Positions 7,215 to 7,738 of a DNA stretch of 7,738 nt are shown in pieces. Positions within the stretch are counted from its first letter, which is position 1. Every line of letters begins with the position of its first letter. The notes beneath the pieces were generated by a model. The model made no database searches. It was not told the DNA's origin and worked only from the letters and a program-made list of their open reading frames with translations. The translations under genes were made by a program, and so were the position numbers. This DNA is from Flavobacteriaceae bacterium (GTDB taxonomy: Bacteria; Bacteroidota; Bacteroidia; Flavobacteriales; Flavobacteriaceae), in NCBI GenBank assembly GCA_018623655.1, contig JAAZVG010000067.1, forward strand, positions 1-7,738, in the 5' to 3' direction.

Positions 7215-7235
7215 TTTTGTACTAAACTTGGGTTC

Positions 7236-7738
7236 ATGAAAATTAAGTTCGCTATCACTTTTACTTTATTATTAGGTGTCAATTTACTCTCAGCCCAAAC
7301 TACGAGAGTGTTTGGCGTAGCTCACCAAGATGATTGGCAATTGTTCATGAATCCGAATGTCGCTAATAGTATTCAGAGCCCTGAAGACAAGACCGTGATC
7401 ATTCATCTTACTGCAGGAGACGCTGGCTATGGAATGGGCAACGATGCCTTTTACAAAGCGAGAGAAGAAGGTGCCTTGAGAGCCGTTCGGTTTCTCTCGA
7501 ACACGGCAGAGGATCGATCAAAAATTGGCGATGAGATGAGTCGATCGATCACCTTAATTAGAAACCATCCGATACTAACTTATACCTATCACAACACGGT
7601 AGTTTATTTTCTTCGACTTCCTGACGGAAACGGGGATGGCTCAGGTTTTGAATTACACAACCAAAAAAGCCTTGAGAAGTTCTACAATCGACAAGTAGTC
7701 GATTTCAAAGCCATTGATCAAAGCACTACTTACACCAA
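7236..7738 (+). CDS. Exported PIG-L family deacetylase (3' end outside window)
   Basis: The frame is open from the ATG at 7236 to the window edge (167 codons, C-terminus missing). Residues 1-20 form a Sec signal peptide (basic MKIK start, hydrophobic core, LLSA before Q21). There is no lipobox cysteine, so the protein is probably periplasmic or secreted. The mature N-terminus has the PIG-L/LmbE zinc motif in the form AHQDDW (29-34), where H30 and D33 should bind metal and D32 act as base. It is followed by VIIHLTAGDAG (54-64), an R-E-E-G-A-L-R-A helix (76-83) and LRLPDGNGDGSGF (126-138). The family removes N-acetyl groups from sugar or glycolipid conjugates using zinc. The actual substrate is unknown, and the third metal histidine would lie beyond the window. 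It has its own promoter and no evident link to the ilv operon. Confidence 0.82.
   Translation, partial: MKIKFAITFTLLLGVNLLSAQTTRVFGVAHQDDWQLFMNPNVANSIQSPEDKTVIIHLTAGDAGYGMGNDAFYKAREEGALRAVRFLSNTAEDRSKIGDEMSRSITLIRNHPILTYTYHNTVVYFLRLPDGNGDGSGFELHNQKSLEKFYNRQVVDFKAIDQSTTYT

Larger units (their letters stand above)
7008..7235. other. Divergent intergenic regulatory region between ilvD and the PIG-L gene
   Basis: This 228-bp, strongly AT-rich gap is the only sizeable non-coding stretch in the window. It must hold the ilvD operon promoter (leftward) and the promoter of the gene at 7236 (rightward). The rightward promoter matches the Bacteroidota consensus. On the minus strand I found no good TTG-N17-23-TAnnTTTG pair: the nearest -7-like box is CAGATTTG (7093-7086), which lacks a -33 TTG at the right distance. 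The region also holds a 15-nt inverted repeat in the ilvD leader and a perfect 8-bp palindrome further upstream, each listed separately. Confidence 0.8.

Noticed and set aside
7008..7235. T-box or other known riboswitch in the ilvD leader
   Set aside because: The leader is too short and AT-rich, and I see no T-box sequence, specifier loop or terminator with a U-run.

Overview
The window is typical of a Bacteroidota genome, probably of the Flavobacteriia or a related class. The evidence is the operon style (genes abutting or overlapping by one base, with few Shine-Dalgarno sequences), a long E. coli-type ketol-acid reductoisomerase, and a promoter of the form TTG-N20-TAnnTTnG in the only sizeable intergenic gap. 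The genus cannot be fixed from the sequence alone.

Layout. Bases 2-1569 (+) hold the end of a leucine operon: the C-terminal part of leuA (2-isopropylmalate synthase, cut by the window edge), overlapped by one base by a complete leuB. A perfect 12-bp hairpin with an A-tract on one side and a T-tract on the other (1581-1607) follows and can terminate transcription from both directions. Bases 1628-7007 (-) hold a complete four-gene operon read right to left, ilvD-ilvB-ilvN-ilvC, with junctions of 0 bp, a 1-bp overlap, and 2 bp. Bases 7008-7235 form a divergent intergenic region with a leader inverted repeat, an operator-like palindrome and a promoter for the rightward gene. Bases 7236-7738 (+) hold the start of an exported PIG-L-family deacetylase, cut by the window edge.

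Together IlvBN (acetolactate synthase), IlvC and IlvD supply the common steps from pyruvate or 2-ketobutyrate to the 2-keto acids of valine and isoleucine. LeuA and LeuB carry out the first and third steps of the leucine branch from 2-ketoisovalerate. LeuC, LeuD, IlvA and the transaminase IlvE are not in the window. All catalytic residues that I could place in the complete enzymes are present, so this looks like a working housekeeping biosynthetic locus.

I see no clear novel system. The points most worth a second look are the ilvD leader, where a 15-nt inverted repeat, a competing hairpin and a five-codon upstream ORF overlap; the 22-bp palindrome next to it; the convergent arrangement of the ilv and leu operons; the Gln in LeuB at the usual NAD-selecting Asp position; and the PIG-L protein's variant metal motif.
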